Source: Hyphomonadaceae bacterium (GTDB lineage Bacteria > Pseudomonadota > Alphaproteobacteria > Caulobacterales > Aquidulcibacteraceae). From it: 64,000 nt of DNA. The position numbers and the translations under genes are program-made. Under the pieces are notes generated by a model. The model ran no database searches. It was not told where the DNA came from and was given only the letters and a program-made list of their open reading frames with translations. Positions within the stretch are counted from its first letter, which is position 1. Each line of letters begins with the position of its first letter. Below are positions 25,651 to 32,918 of the stretch, in pieces. Location: positions 1 to 64,000 of the forward strand of contig JAEUMT010000017.1 in NCBI GenBank assembly GCA_016791365.1, written 5' to 3'.

Positions 25651-26541
25651 ATGGTCTTGGGTATCCGAACTTTGGTGTTAGGCGCCGCTTTGCTGGCGTG
25701 TGCGACGCCGGCGCTGGCGCAGACCCGCGAGACGCAGCGGGCGACAGACGGCGGCGATATCGTCGTCACGGGGCGGCTCGATCCGCCGACATTGACCACG
25801 GAGATACGCCGCTTTGTGCGCGGACACGCGCGGCTGTCGCGGATCGATCAGATCGCGCGGTGGCGTGAGCCGATTTGCGTGAACGTGATCAATTTGCCGG
25901 AGGCGTACGGGTCTTTCATCGCCAACCGCATCGCCGCCGTTGCGCGTGAAGCCGGGGCGCCGGCGCAAGATCGGGCCGGCTGTACGCCGAACGTCTCGAT
26001 CGTGTTCACGACGGAGCCGCAGGCGCTCATCAACAGCATCCGCGCCGAGAACCCGCAAATGCTGGGCTATCACGCTCTCGGCGAGCGCGATGCGGTCGCG
26101 ACAATGACCCGGCCGATCCAGGCGTGGCACGTGACGGCGACGAGCAACGGCCATGTCACGGCGCTCGATGAACCGATGCGCGATCCGCCGAGCGGCATGG
26201 CGGGCAGCCGATTGACCAACCGGCTTTCGAGCGTGTTCGTGCATGCGCTTATCGTGGTGAACCAAAGCGAAGTCGCTGACGCGCCGATTGGGCCGATCGC
26301 CGACTATCTTGCGATGATGGCGCTGACGGATATTCGCGATGAACGCTGGGGCTGCGGCGGGCTCGTCACCATTCTGGAGTTGTTTTCGCAGGAGTGCCCG
26401 AGCGCGCCGCAAGAGCTGACGATCTCGGATCGTGCGTTCCTGCAGGGGCTCTATAGCATGGATGAGGAAGCGATCGCCTCGCTGCAGCGAGGCCGCATCG
26501 CCGGCGTCCTGCAGGACGCGCTTGGCGATGGCGAGCCATAG
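25651..26541 (+). CDS. Secreted hypothetical protein with DIVVTG motif
   Basis: The 296-residue product has a signal peptide (MVLGIRTLVLGAALLACATPALAQ) followed by 'GDIVVTGRLDPP', a phrase also seen at the plug of TonB-dependent receptors but here in a small non-barrel protein. The body includes PICVNVINLPEAYGSFIANRI and a region of Cys (RAGCTPNVSIVF; ERWGCGG; QECPSAP). Such proteins are frequent uncharacterised periplasmic proteins in Caulobacterales and sphingomonads. Its last 42 bp are repeated downstream at 26823-26864. Confidence 0.68.
   Translation: MVLGIRTLVLGAALLACATPALAQTRETQRATDGGDIVVTGRLDPPTLTTEIRRFVRGHARLSRIDQIARWREPICVNVINLPEAYGSFIANRIAAVAREAGAPAQDRAGCTPNVSIVFTTEPQALINSIRAENPQMLGYHALGERDAVATMTRPIQAWHVTATSNGHVTALDEPMRDPPSGMAGSRLTNRLSSVFVHALIVVNQSEVADAPIGPIADYLAMMALTDIRDERWGCGGLVTILELFSQECPSAPQELTISDRAFLQGLYSMDEEAIASLQRGRIAGVLQDALGDGEP
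26500..26541 (+). repeat. 42-bp direct repeat, copy 1
   Basis: The 3' end of the preceding gene including its stop codon; copy 2 lies at 26823-26864 with 39 of 42 bases identical, 323 bp away. Confidence 0.8.
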
Positions 26542-26550
26542 AGGCGCCGA

Positions 26551-26799
26551 ATGACGCGAGATTCTATCTTCGACTTCTTCTCGGAGTTTGCGCCCTTCAT
26601 CGCTCTTGCGATTGCTATTCTGGTTCTTTGGAAGGTTCGGACAATACTTGTTACCCAGACAGTTTATGAAGCAAATGAGAGGTGGTCGAAGGACGAGGCG
26701 CCGATCTTGTTTCGGTTGCGATTGGGCGCCTATGCCGTGGTTGGCGTCATCGCGTTCGTTGTAGGCGCAGTTGAGCTCTTCCGGCGCCTAGTCGGATGA
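26551..26799 (+). CDS. Small two-helix membrane protein
   Basis: The 82-residue product has two helices (FAPFIALAIAILVLWKVRTI and AYAVVGVIAFVVGAVELFRRL) joined by a charged loop (YEANERWSKDEAPILFRLR). Its codon use looks slightly less GC-rich than its neighbours. It lies between the two 42-bp direct repeats, so it may have arrived by, or been duplicated in, a recombination event. No family is recognised. Confidence 0.6.
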   Translation: MTRDSIFDFFSEFAPFIALAIAILVLWKVRTILVTQTVYEANERWSKDEAPILFRLRLGAYAVVGVIAFVVGAVELFRRLVG

Positions 26800-26822
26800 T
26801 GCGATAGTGTCGCGAGCGCGCT

Positions 26823-26864
26823 GCCGGCGTCCTGCAGGATGCGCTTGGCGGAGGCGAGCCATAG
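26823..26864 (+). repeat. 42-bp direct repeat, copy 2
   Basis: Second copy of the 3' end of the 25651-26541 gene, still ending in CCATAG but with no reading frame of its own leading into it. It marks a partial duplication or insertion boundary. Confidence 0.8.
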
Positions 26865-26885
26865 GCATTGACTCACAAAGCGGCG

Positions 26886-27059
26886 ATGAGAATGTTCGGC
26901 GTCATGAACAAGATATCCGCCGGCGGCGTTTTCGTTCTTTGCCTTTTCCTCGGCATCATCTTTGACCAGGTCGCGATCGGCATTCTGGCGGGACTGTTGC
27001 TGGGCGCCGCGGCGGGCAAGGTCACCGCGAAATCGCGCGAAGAAGGCTCGGACGCTTAA
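26886..27059 (+). CDS. Small membrane protein
   Basis: The product is about 57 residues: a short basic N-terminus (MRMFGVMNKIS), one long or two short hydrophobic helices (GGVFVLCLFLGIIF then VAIGILAGLLLGAAAG) and a charged tail (KSREEGSDA). ATG codons at 26886, 26892 and 26904 and a TTG at 26868 are all possible starts; none has a strong ribosome site. Function unknown. Confidence 0.45.
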   Translation: MRMFGVMNKISAGGVFVLCLFLGIIFDQVAIGILAGLLLGAAAGKVTAKSREEGSDA

Positions 27060-27080
27060 ATACGGCGAACGCGCGCCTGC

Positions 27081-27094
27081 GTGACCTCTGTCAC
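27081..27094. promoter_or_regulatory. CRP/FNR-like palindrome
   Basis: GTGACCTCTGTCAC fits the GTGA-N6-TCAC core of CRP-family sites and is fully symmetric except for the central CTCT. It lies 76 bp upstream of the first of two tandem 30-codon genes, a usual distance for an activator site. Confidence 0.45.
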
Positions 27095-27170
27095 GGCGAT
27101 AAGGTAAGCGCGCGTCTATCTTCATTTCATCGAAGCGAGGCCAACGCCTCAACCGAAATGGAGCAAGACA

Positions 27171-27263
27171 ATGACCAAGTTTTACAGCCTCGTTCTTTCA
27201 GCCCTGCTGCTGGCGCCGGTCGCGTTCGCGACGATGAGCCAAGCCGCGCAGATGGTGGCCTGA
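27171..27263 (+). CDS. 30-residue hydrophobic peptide, tandem copy 1
   Basis: A short frame encoding 30 residues, starting MTKFYSLVLSALLLAPVAFA and ending in SQAAQMVA. GGAG lies 7 nt before the ATG. It aligns without gaps to the peptide at 27308 (15 of 30 identical: MTK, Y, L, APVA, M, QAA, VA). It looks like a single membrane helix or an all-signal-peptide product. Conservation between copies while the DNA between them differs suggests it is translated. It could be a small membrane regulator or toxin-like peptide; function unknown. Confidence 0.6.
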   Translation: MTKFYSLVLSALLLAPVAFATMSQAAQMVA

Positions 27264-27307
27264 AACAGTTCTCAACGCCCAGCCCACGAACCCCTCAAGA
27301 GACCAAA

Positions 27308-27400
27308 ATGACGAAGCTCTACTTCCTGCTCGCCGCGTGCGCCGTGTTTGCGCCGGTGGCGATGACGGTGATGAACCAGGCCGCTCTGATCGTCGCTTAG
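27308..27400 (+). CDS. 30-residue hydrophobic peptide, tandem copy 2
   Basis: The second peptide begins MTKLYFLLAACAVFAPVAMT and ends in NQAALIVA, the same length as copy 1 and half identical to it. The ribosome site is weaker (AAGAGACCAAA before ATG). A strong terminator follows 37 bp after the stop, so copies 1 and 2 form a compact two-gene unit with its own promoter region and terminator. No known family comes to mind; type I toxin-like or small inner-membrane adaptor roles are possibilities only. Confidence 0.6.
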   Translation: MTKLYFLLAACAVFAPVAMTVMNQAALIVA

Positions 27401-27436
27401 CTCTCAGCTTTGCGGTCGGAATTGCGGCCCTGAAGG

Positions 27437-27483
27437 AAGGCCGCGGAGGTTGCTCCCCCTCCGCGGCCTTCGTCTTTTTTGTT
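27437..27483 (+). terminator. Strong intrinsic terminator
   Basis: A 13-bp GC-rich stem (AAGGCCGCGGAGG and its complement), 8-nt loop, then CGTCTTTTTTGTT. It closes the tandem-peptide unit and also separates it from the convergent histidine kinase gene. Confidence 0.9.
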
Positions 27484-28804
27484 AGAGCGTGTCGGGCCAG
27501 GTGAGGATGACGTTGAGGCCGCCGAGGTCGCCGCGGGTCAGCGTCATTGTTGCGCCACTGGCTTGAGCGAGGTCGTTGGCGATGGCGAGGCCGAGCCCAT
27601 GACCATCGCCAGCTTCGTCCAGGCGTTTGCCGCGTGACAAAGCTTCCGCCGCGTCCCCATCGTTCATGCCGGGGCCATCGTCTTCGATCGTGAGCGCGTG
27701 CGCGCCGCCGGAGATGCGAACACGAGCGCGGGCAAAGCGTGAGGCGTTTTCGAGCAGGGGACCCGCGAGTTCGGTCAGCACGTCTTCGTTGAGCGGCAGC
27801 GGTGTTGTGCTGACGGCGTTTTCGAACTGGAGGCGCGAGCCGGCTTCCGTGCGCTCGATGACTTGGATCAGGCGCTGGATCACCGCCGCGCCATTGGCCG
27901 AACCGCCGGCCGAAGCGGCGGCGCGGGTGCGCGCCAGTTCACGCCCGACTGCGCGGGTCGCGGCGACGATGGCGCGGTCCAGGCCGTCGGCGGCGTCGCT
28001 GGCGCCGGCTTCCCGGGCCCGCCGGCTTTGCGCCGCGAGCGCCGCCAGCGGTGTTTTCAGCGAATGCGCCAAGTCCGCCGCGCGTCGCCGCGCCTGCTCA
28101 AGATCGCGTTCGCGCGCGGTTGCGAGATCGTTGATCGCGTTCGCCAAAGGCGCGGCTTCGGCGGGGTAGTCGTGTTGCGACAGGCGCGCTGACGCCTGCT
28201 TGCGCAAGCCGCCCAAAGCGGCGCGCACGTGCTCGAGCGGGCGCAAGCCGAGTTCAACTTGTATCCAGGCGGCGGCCGCAAGCGCGATCCAGAGCAGGCC
28301 CAGAAACGCCATGAGATCGCGCGTGAAGGCGTTGCGCGCCGTCGTGATGGCGCTTGCGTCGGCGGCGACGAGGATGGTCAGCGGGGCGCTGGCGACGTCA
28401 AGCTGCACCTGGCGTTCGGCAAAAACGAGCCGCTGACCAAACGGGCCGTTGATTTGTCCGCCGCGCCATTCCGCACCGCTGGCCGCGCCGGGCGCGTTGA
28501 GCGTTTCATCCCACAGAGAGCGTGAACGCAGCAGATTGGCCGGTCCGCGCACCTGCCAATAGAGCCCACTTGCCGGCGTTTCGTAGCGCGGATCAGCGGG
28601 CAGCGGGTCGATGGCGATCGCGCCTGCCGCATCCGCCGTGATCGTCGGGATGAGTCCGGCGCCGCGCGCGCTGAGTTCGGCTTCGAGCTGGCGCTGTGCG
28701 TGGCGCTCGAACAGATAGCCCATCGCGACCCAGGCAATGGCGAGCGCGGCGAAGATGGCGATTCCGGCGCCGAGCAGGAGCCGCAGGCGAAGCGAGCGTT
28801 GCAT
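27482..28804 (-). CDS. Sensor histidine kinase (PhoQ/OmpR-partner type)
   Basis: The 440-residue kinase has one N-terminal transmembrane helix (LLLGAGIAIFAALAIAWVAMG), a periplasmic sensor of about 140 residues, a second helix (MAFLGLLWIALAAAAWI), a HAMP-like linker, the H-box with His near 246 (DLAHSLKTPLAAL), N-box (LLENASRFA), and G boxes EDDGPGM and DGHGLGLAIA. It phosphorylates the response regulator whose stop overlaps its start (TGATG). With the PepSY gene upstream, it likely senses a periplasmic condition such as cation or peptide stress. Confidence 0.92.
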   Translation of the reverse strand: MQRSLRLRLLLGAGIAIFAALAIAWVAMGYLFERHAQRQLEAELSARGAGLIPTITADAAGAIAIDPLPADPRYETPASGLYWQVRGPANLLRSRSLWDETLNAPGAASGAEWRGGQINGPFGQRLVFAERQVQLDVASAPLTILVAADASAITTARNAFTRDLMAFLGLLWIALAAAAWIQVELGLRPLEHVRAALGGLRKQASARLSQHDYPAEAAPLANAINDLATARERDLEQARRRAADLAHSLKTPLAALAAQSRRAREAGASDAADGLDRAIVAATRAVGRELARTRAAASAGGSANGAAVIQRLIQVIERTEAGSRLQFENAVSTTPLPLNEDVLTELAGPLLENASRFARARVRISGGAHALTIEDDGPGMNDGDAAEALSRGKRLDEAGDGHGLGLAIANDLAQASGATMTLTRGDLGGLNVILTWPDTL

Positions 28805-29463
28805 CAGGCGCCGCTCAGCACATAACCGAAGCCGCGGCGGGTTTCGATGATGTCGCGGCCGATCTTGCGGCGCAGGCGCGCGACGAGGGCCTCGATCGCA
28901 TTGGCGTCGGCCGCGCCATCGACGCCGTGCAAATGCTCGGCGAGTTCGCCTGCCGGCACGGTGCGGCCTTGCTGGTGCGCCAGATAGTCGAGCAGGCGAT
29001 ATTCGAGGGCCGAGAGTTTTTGCGGCGCGCCGTCGATCGCGACGCTCATCCGTGTGGTGTCGAGCGTGAGGCGCCCGATCGTGACTTGTGCGCTGACGTG
29101 GCCGCCGGCTCTGCGCACCAGCGCACGCACGCGCGCGATGAGTTCGCCGATTTCGAATGGCTTTGCGAGATAATCGTCCGCGCCGGCTTCGATGCCGTCG
29201 ACCTTCTCGGTCCAGGCGCCGCGGGCCGAGAGAATGAGGACAGGAAAGGCGCGTCCGGCGGCGCGCCAGCGCTTGAGGACCGAGAGGCCGTCGAGGCGTG
29301 GCAGGCCCAGGTCCAGCACAACAATTGCGAAGTCCTCGGTGTCGCCCAGGAACCAGGCGCTTTCGCCGTCCGTGGCGTGCTCCACGAGATATCCGGCGCT
29401 GGTGAGCGCGCGCGCGACATCGTCAGCGATGTCGCTGTCGTCCTCGACCAGCAAAGCACGCAT
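28804..29463 (-). CDS. OmpR/PhoB-family response regulator
   Basis: The 219-residue regulator has a receiver domain (acidic pair VEDDSD at residues 6-11, phosphoacceptor Asp51 in LDLGLP, Lys in AKPFEIG near 101) and a C-terminal winged helix (LEYRLLDYLAHQQGRTVPAGEL, LRRKIGRDIIETRRGFGYVL). It overlaps both the kinase gene and the PepSY gene by one base each. The probable target is the promoter between the two divergent PepSY genes, where an 11-bp direct repeat is present (29819-29840). Confidence 0.94.
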   Translation of the reverse strand: MRALLVEDDSDIADDVARALTSAGYLVEHATDGESAWFLGDTEDFAIVVLDLGLPRLDGLSVLKRWRAAGRAFPVLILSARGAWTEKVDGIEAGADDYLAKPFEIGELIARVRALVRRAGGHVSAQVTIGRLTLDTTRMSVAIDGAPQKLSALEYRLLDYLAHQQGRTVPAGELAEHLHGVDGAADANAIEALVARLRRKIGRDIIETRRGFGYVLSGA

Positions 29464-29798
29464 CAGTTCTCGTCTTCCACGTCCAGCACGCGCCCGCTCC
29501 GCGCGTCGATCTCGACTTTGCGCACACGGCCGGTGCGTGTCAGCACTTCGACTTCATAAATCAGCTGTCCGTGCTCGCGTTCAAGTTCAACTTCAACGAT
29601 TTCGCCAGGCACGGCGCCGCGCGCGATCTCCAGGATGCGCGTGAGGGGAAGGGCTTCGCGCGCTTCGACGGCGGCGCGCGCTTCGTCATGGTCGCCGTGG
29701 CGGCCGCGCCCGCGCCCCTGGTGCGCCGCAGCGCTTGTCGCGATGGCCATGGCGGCGAGCGCCATTCCAACGAACATGACGATGCGATGTCGCAACAT
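29463..29798 (-). CDS. Periplasmic PepSY-domain protein, first gene of two-component operon
   Basis: The 111-residue product (or 115 from the ATG at 29810) has a signal peptide (FVGMALAAMAIATSAAA), a His/Arg/Asp-rich segment (HQGRGRGRHGDHDEA), and a PepSY domain (LPLTRILEIARGAVPGEIVEVELE; YEVEVLTRTGRVRKVEIDARSG). PepSY proteins of this size often act as periplasmic inhibitors or modulators of the sensor kinase encoded beside them. The stop overlaps the response-regulator start, so the three genes form one operon. Confidence 0.85.
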   Translation of the reverse strand: MLRHRIVMFVGMALAAMAIATSAAAHQGRGRGRHGDHDEARAAVEAREALPLTRILEIARGAVPGEIVEVELEREHGQLIYEVEVLTRTGRVRKVEIDARSGRVLDVEDEN

Positions 29799-29818
29799 GG
29801 CGTGATCCATGCCCCGGC

Positions 29819-29840
29819 GAAGCTGACACGAAGCTGACGC
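29819..29840. promoter_or_regulatory. Response-regulator-type direct repeat
   Basis: GAAGCTGACAC and GAAGCTGACGC are adjacent copies with an 11-bp period, the usual spacing for tandem OmpR/PhoB-family dimers. They lie between the divergent PepSY genes, 21 bp upstream of the minus-strand one and 85 bp upstream of the plus-strand one. Confidence 0.6.
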
Positions 29841-29924
29841 TTCCCGCCTGCGGGGCGTCAGCGAGCCTGTGCCATGTCCCGGTCAACGCCGGATGTGCCC
29901 CGGCGGCTACCAGAGGGAAACATC

Positions 29925-30290
29925 ATGATCCGCATCACACGCTCACGCGCCATCATCGCGGCTGCCGCAATCGGCTCGCTGGCGTTCGCCACGCCGGCTC
30001 TGGCGCAATCGAACGCGGGCAATGATCTGGCGTTGGGTCAGATCGAGAGTCGCCTGACGTCACAGGGCTTCCGGGTGCTCCAGATCGAGCGCGACGACGG
30101 CCATTACGAAGTGAAGGCGCTGAACGCGTCCGGCCAGTGTGTCGAACTCGATGTCAGCCGGCGCAGTGGCGAGATCTTGCGCACCAAGTCGGATGACGAT
30201 TGCGCGACCGGGGGCCGCCATCACAGCAGCGGCAATCATCATAGCAGCGGCGACGATGATCACGGCGGGCGCCGTGGACGTGATCGCTGA
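29925..30290 (+). CDS. Secreted PepSY-like protein with His-rich tail
   Basis: The 121-residue protein has a signal peptide (AIIAAAAIGSLAFATPALAQ), a PepSY-like domain (LALGQIESRLTSQGFRVLQI; HYEVKALNASGQCVELDVSR) and a tail rich in His, Ser, Gly and Asp (RHHSSGNHHSSGDDDHGG) that could bind Zn2+, Ni2+ or Cu2+. It is divergent from the PepSY/regulator/kinase operon and probably controlled by it. The tail suggests metal-related signalling; this is inference. Confidence 0.8.
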   Translation: MIRITRSRAIIAAAAIGSLAFATPALAQSNAGNDLALGQIESRLTSQGFRVLQIERDDGHYEVKALNASGQCVELDVSRRSGEILRTKSDDDCATGGRHHSSGNHHSSGDDDHGGRRGRDR

Positions 30291-30363
30291 GCACTAGCCC
30301 GTGAAAGACCAGGGGCGTGGCGCATGCTGAGCCCTTGGTGTTTCCGGCGGGGTTTTGCGCTAC

Positions 30364-31293
30364 ATGAGCGGCATGCTTCTGTTCACGCACCCATCCATGC
30401 TTCGCCACGAGCCGCCGAGCGGTCACGCCGAGCACCCGGGCCGTCTGCAAGCGGTGCTGGATGCGCTCGACGGCGTTGAGCTCGATCGCCGGGAGGCGCC
30501 GTATGCTGAGCGTGATGTGATCGCGCGGGTGCATCCAACGGGGTATATTGACGCGCTTGAGCCGGCGTTCGCTGAGACGCAACACGCGCGCGTGCGACTT
30601 GATCCCGATACGTTCATCTCCGCCGGCTCACGCGAAGCGATCTATCGCGCCGCCGGGGCCTGCGTCGCCGCTGTCGATGCGGTGATGAGCGGCGAAGACG
30701 ACATGGCGTTTTGCGCGGTGCGCCCGCCAGGCCATCACGCCGAACCGATTTCGCCGATGGGCTTTTGCGTGTTCAACAATGTCGCGATCGGCGCGCTGCA
30801 TGCGCTTGAAGCGCATGGGCTCGCGCGCGTTGCGGTTGTCGATTTCGACGTGCATCACGGCAATGGCACGCAAACCGTCGCTGAGAACGAGCCGCGTCTG
30901 ATGTTTGTCTCGACGCACCAGGCGCCGCTTTATCCGGGCACCGGCGCACGCAATGAAACGGGTGTTGATGGTAATGTCGTCAATGCGCCATTGCCCGCGG
31001 GCGCCGGCAGCGCTGAATGGCGGCGCGCGATGGAAGAGCGCGTTCTGCCGGCGCTTGATGCGTTCGCTCCCGAACTGATCCTGGTTTCGGCGGGCTTCGA
31101 CGCGCACAAAGCCGACCCGCTCGCGCAAATGGAACTGGAGACCGAGGATTTCGCCTGGGCGGGGCAAAGGCTCAAGGAACTCGCATTACGGCACTGCAAG
31201 GGTAAGCTTGTTTCGACTCTGGAGGGCGGGTACGACTTGGGCGCGCTTGCCGGGTCCGCCACGGCTTATTTGGCAGCGCTCCAGCGCGACTAA
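30364..31293 (+). CDS. Histone deacetylase-family (AcuC/HDAH-like) hydrolase
   Basis: The 309-residue, zinc-dependent deacetylase fold shows HAEHPGRLQAV (about residue 20), CAVRPPGHHAE (about 120), VDFDVHHGNGTQ with the Asp and His zinc ligands (about 160), the second Asp in SAGFDAHKADP (about 240), and LEGGYDLGAL near the end. It belongs to the class II-like bacterial group including HDAH, polyamine deacetylases and AcuC. It removes acetyl groups from Lys residues, polyamines or small amides; which one is unknown. ATG at 30364 or 30373 are both suitable starts. Confidence 0.9.
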   Translation: MSGMLLFTHPSMLRHEPPSGHAEHPGRLQAVLDALDGVELDRREAPYAERDVIARVHPTGYIDALEPAFAETQHARVRLDPDTFISAGSREAIYRAAGACVAAVDAVMSGEDDMAFCAVRPPGHHAEPISPMGFCVFNNVAIGALHALEAHGLARVAVVDFDVHHGNGTQTVAENEPRLMFVSTHQAPLYPGTGARNETGVDGNVVNAPLPAGAGSAEWRRAMEERVLPALDAFAPELILVSAGFDAHKADPLAQMELETEDFAWAGQRLKELALRHCKGKLVSTLEGGYDLGALAGSATAYLAALQRD

Positions 31294-31338
31294 GACCCGC
31301 TCAAGGGGAGGGGGCGTCCGTTCGCGCGAAGGGTCAGA

Positions 31339-31956
31339 ATGACGACGACCATGGCGCCCAACGAGACGCTAGATCGCCGTTTAGCCGCGCGCATTGGCAG
31401 CATTGTCATCGCGCGGCACGGCAAGCCGCACGCCGATCGCACAGTGCGGATCGATCATCACGGCTATCGCGATTGGTGGGCGGGATACGATCTCGCGCGC
31501 TTGCATCCCGATGAGAGGCCGCCTGAAAAACTGTTGAAGCACGCCGAAGCGAGCGACGTGATTTACGCGTCGACGCTGCCGCGCGCGATCCATACCGCCG
31601 AAATGGTCGCGGGCGGGCGTCAGATCATCACTGATCCTGTATTCATTGAAGCGCCGTTGCCGCCACCCCCGGTTTGGGGCCGGCGCAGTCCGCGCGCGTG
31701 GGGCGTATGGGCGCGCATCGCCTGGTGGTTCGGCCGCCACGAGGACGGCGAAACGCGCAACCAGGCCGAAGTGCGCGCCGAAGCGGCCGTCGCAACGCTG
31801 ACCGCGCAGGCGCTGCGCGGGCAAAATGTGCTCCTGTGCGCGCACGGCTGGTTCAACCGGATGATGCGCCCGATCCTGCGCTCGCAGGGCTGGCGCGAAG
31901 TCGAGGACGGCGGCGACAGCCATTGGAGCTATCGCCGGTACGAGAAAGTGAAATGA
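31339..31956 (+). CDS. Histidine phosphatase family protein
   Basis: The 205-residue protein has the phosphohistidine motif ARHGKPHAD near residue 24, ASTLPRAIHTAEM around 74 and LCAHGWFNRMM near the C-terminus (second catalytic His). This is a phosphoglycerate-mutase-like histidine phosphatase; substrate may be a small phospho-metabolite or phosphoprotein. It lacks the ordinary 'RHGE' Glu (RHGK here), which is common in the wider branch. It ends just before a long inverted repeat that separates it from xseB. Confidence 0.85.
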   Translation: MTTTMAPNETLDRRLAARIGSIVIARHGKPHADRTVRIDHHGYRDWWAGYDLARLHPDERPPEKLLKHAEASDVIYASTLPRAIHTAEMVAGGRQIITDPVFIEAPLPPPPVWGRRSPRAWGVWARIAWWFGRHEDGETRNQAEVRAEAAVATLTAQALRGQNVLLCAHGWFNRMMRPILRSQGWREVEDGGDSHWSYRRYEKVK

Positions 31957-31957
31957 C

Positions 31958-32043
31958 GGCAGTCGGCAGTCGGCAATCGGCAGTAGGCAGTCGGGAACAG
32001 CCCGAATTTCGTCCGATTGCCGACCTGCCGATTGCCGACTGCC
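31958..32043. repeat. GGCAGTC/GGCAATC inverted repeat (family member 1)
   Basis: Left arm built from GGCAGTCGGCAGTCGGCAAT units, right arm from the complementary ATTGCCGA/CTGCC units, with a short spacer. It starts 2 bp after the phosphatase stop and ends 24 bp before xseB. Confidence 0.8.
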
Positions 32044-32067
32044 AGTGGAGCCCATACTTTCAGCAAC

Positions 32068-32313
32068 ATGAGTACGGATCAAAAAGACCCCGCCAGCCTC
32101 TCTTTCGAGGACTCCTTGAATGAGTTGGAGAAAATCGTCTCGCATCTGGAACGCGGCGATGTGCCGTTGGCGGATTCGATTCGTATCTACAAGCGCGGCG
32201 CAGCCTTGAAAGCCCGGTGTGAGGGCCAGCTGAAAGACGCGCAGCTTGAAGTCGATCAAATCGTGATGGGTCCTGAAGGCCCGCGCACCGAGCCCGCAAA
32301 GATCGGGCAATAG
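32068..32313 (+). CDS. xseB: Exodeoxyribonuclease VII small subunit
   Basis: The 81-residue protein has the XseB family core (SFEDSLNELEKIVSHLERGDVPLADSIRIYKRGAAL), two helices that dimerise and bind XseA. The complex degrades single-stranded DNA to acid-soluble oligonucleotides. In many bacteria xseB is followed directly by ispA and dxs; here csaA, a toxin-antitoxin pair and a TIR gene come in between, although the order xseB-ispA-dxs is kept. Start at MSTDQK; a dispersed inverted repeat lies immediately upstream. Confidence 0.93.
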   Translation: MSTDQKDPASLSFEDSLNELEKIVSHLERGDVPLADSIRIYKRGAALKARCEGQLKDAQLEVDQIVMGPEGPRTEPAKIGQ

Positions 32314-32328
32314 GGAGAGAAAACGCCA

Positions 32329-32697
32329 ATGGCCGACGACCCGCAAAGCAATGCGCGCCAGCCGATCATTTCATTCGACGACTTCATGAAGGTCGACATT
32401 CGCCTCGGCACGATTGTCGATGTGAAGGTCTTCGAAGAAGCGAAGAAGGCGGCGTATCAGCTCTGGATCGATTTCGGCGATCCGCTCGGCGTGAAGAAAT
32501 CGAGCGCGCAAGTGGTTCAGAACTACGATATCGGCGAACTACTAGGCCGCCGCGTCGCTGCAGTGGTAAACTTCGAGCCGAAGCAGATCGGCAAGTTCAT
32601 GAGCGAAGTGCTGTGTCTTGGTTTTCCCGATCGCAACGGCGATGTGGTGCTGCTCAACGTGGATCGGCCGGCACTGCAGGGCGGACGGATGTATTGA
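32329..32697 (+). CDS. csaA: CsaA-type tRNA-binding chaperone
   Basis: The 122-residue protein is a single tRNA-binding OB-fold domain: FDDFMKVDIRLGTIVDVKVFEEA, then QVVQNYDIGELLGRRVAAVVNF and SEVLCLGFPDRNGDVVLLN. CsaA forms dimers, binds tRNA and has export-related chaperone activity in Bacillus. It sits 15 bp after xseB and its stop overlaps the antitoxin start (TGATG), so it is likely transcribed with both. The start carries GGGAGAG upstream. Confidence 0.9.
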   Translation: MADDPQSNARQPIISFDDFMKVDIRLGTIVDVKVFEEAKKAAYQLWIDFGDPLGVKKSSAQVVQNYDIGELLGRRVAAVVNFEPKQIGKFMSEVLCLGFPDRNGDVVLLNVDRPALQGGRMY

Positions 32698-32918
32698 TGA
32701 CGAAGCTGGATCTCGTACTTGCGCGGATACGCAATCTCTCGGCCGAAGAGCAAGAAGCGCTTGCGGCCGAAATTGAGCTGCGACTCGATAATGCCGGCGC
32801 GGGTAGCGCACTTAGCGACGAAGAGTGGGCGGAGATCGAAGCGACGATGGATGAGAGTGGCGAGACTATTCCTCACGAGGTCGTGGTGGCAGAGATGCGC
32901 GCTAAGTATCCTGGATGA
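32697..32918 (+). CDS. Antitoxin of a RelE/ParE-type system
   Basis: The 73-residue acidic protein begins MTKLDLVLARIRNLSAEEQE and is predicted helical, with a C-terminal 'IPHEVVVAEMRAKY' that would wrap the toxin. It starts in the stop of csaA (TGATG) and its own stop overlaps the toxin start (ATGA). The tight coupling and acidic, helical character identify it as the antitoxin partner, although no DNA-binding fold is evident. It probably counteracts the toxin and may repress their shared transcript. Confidence 0.8.
   Translation: MTKLDLVLARIRNLSAEEQEALAAEIELRLDNAGAGSALSDEEWAEIEATMDESGETIPHEVVVAEMRAKYPG

Noticed and set aside
25719-25790. TonB-receptor fragment suggested by DIVVTG
   Set aside because: The rest of the 296-residue protein has no plug or barrel repeats and is a complete small secreted protein.
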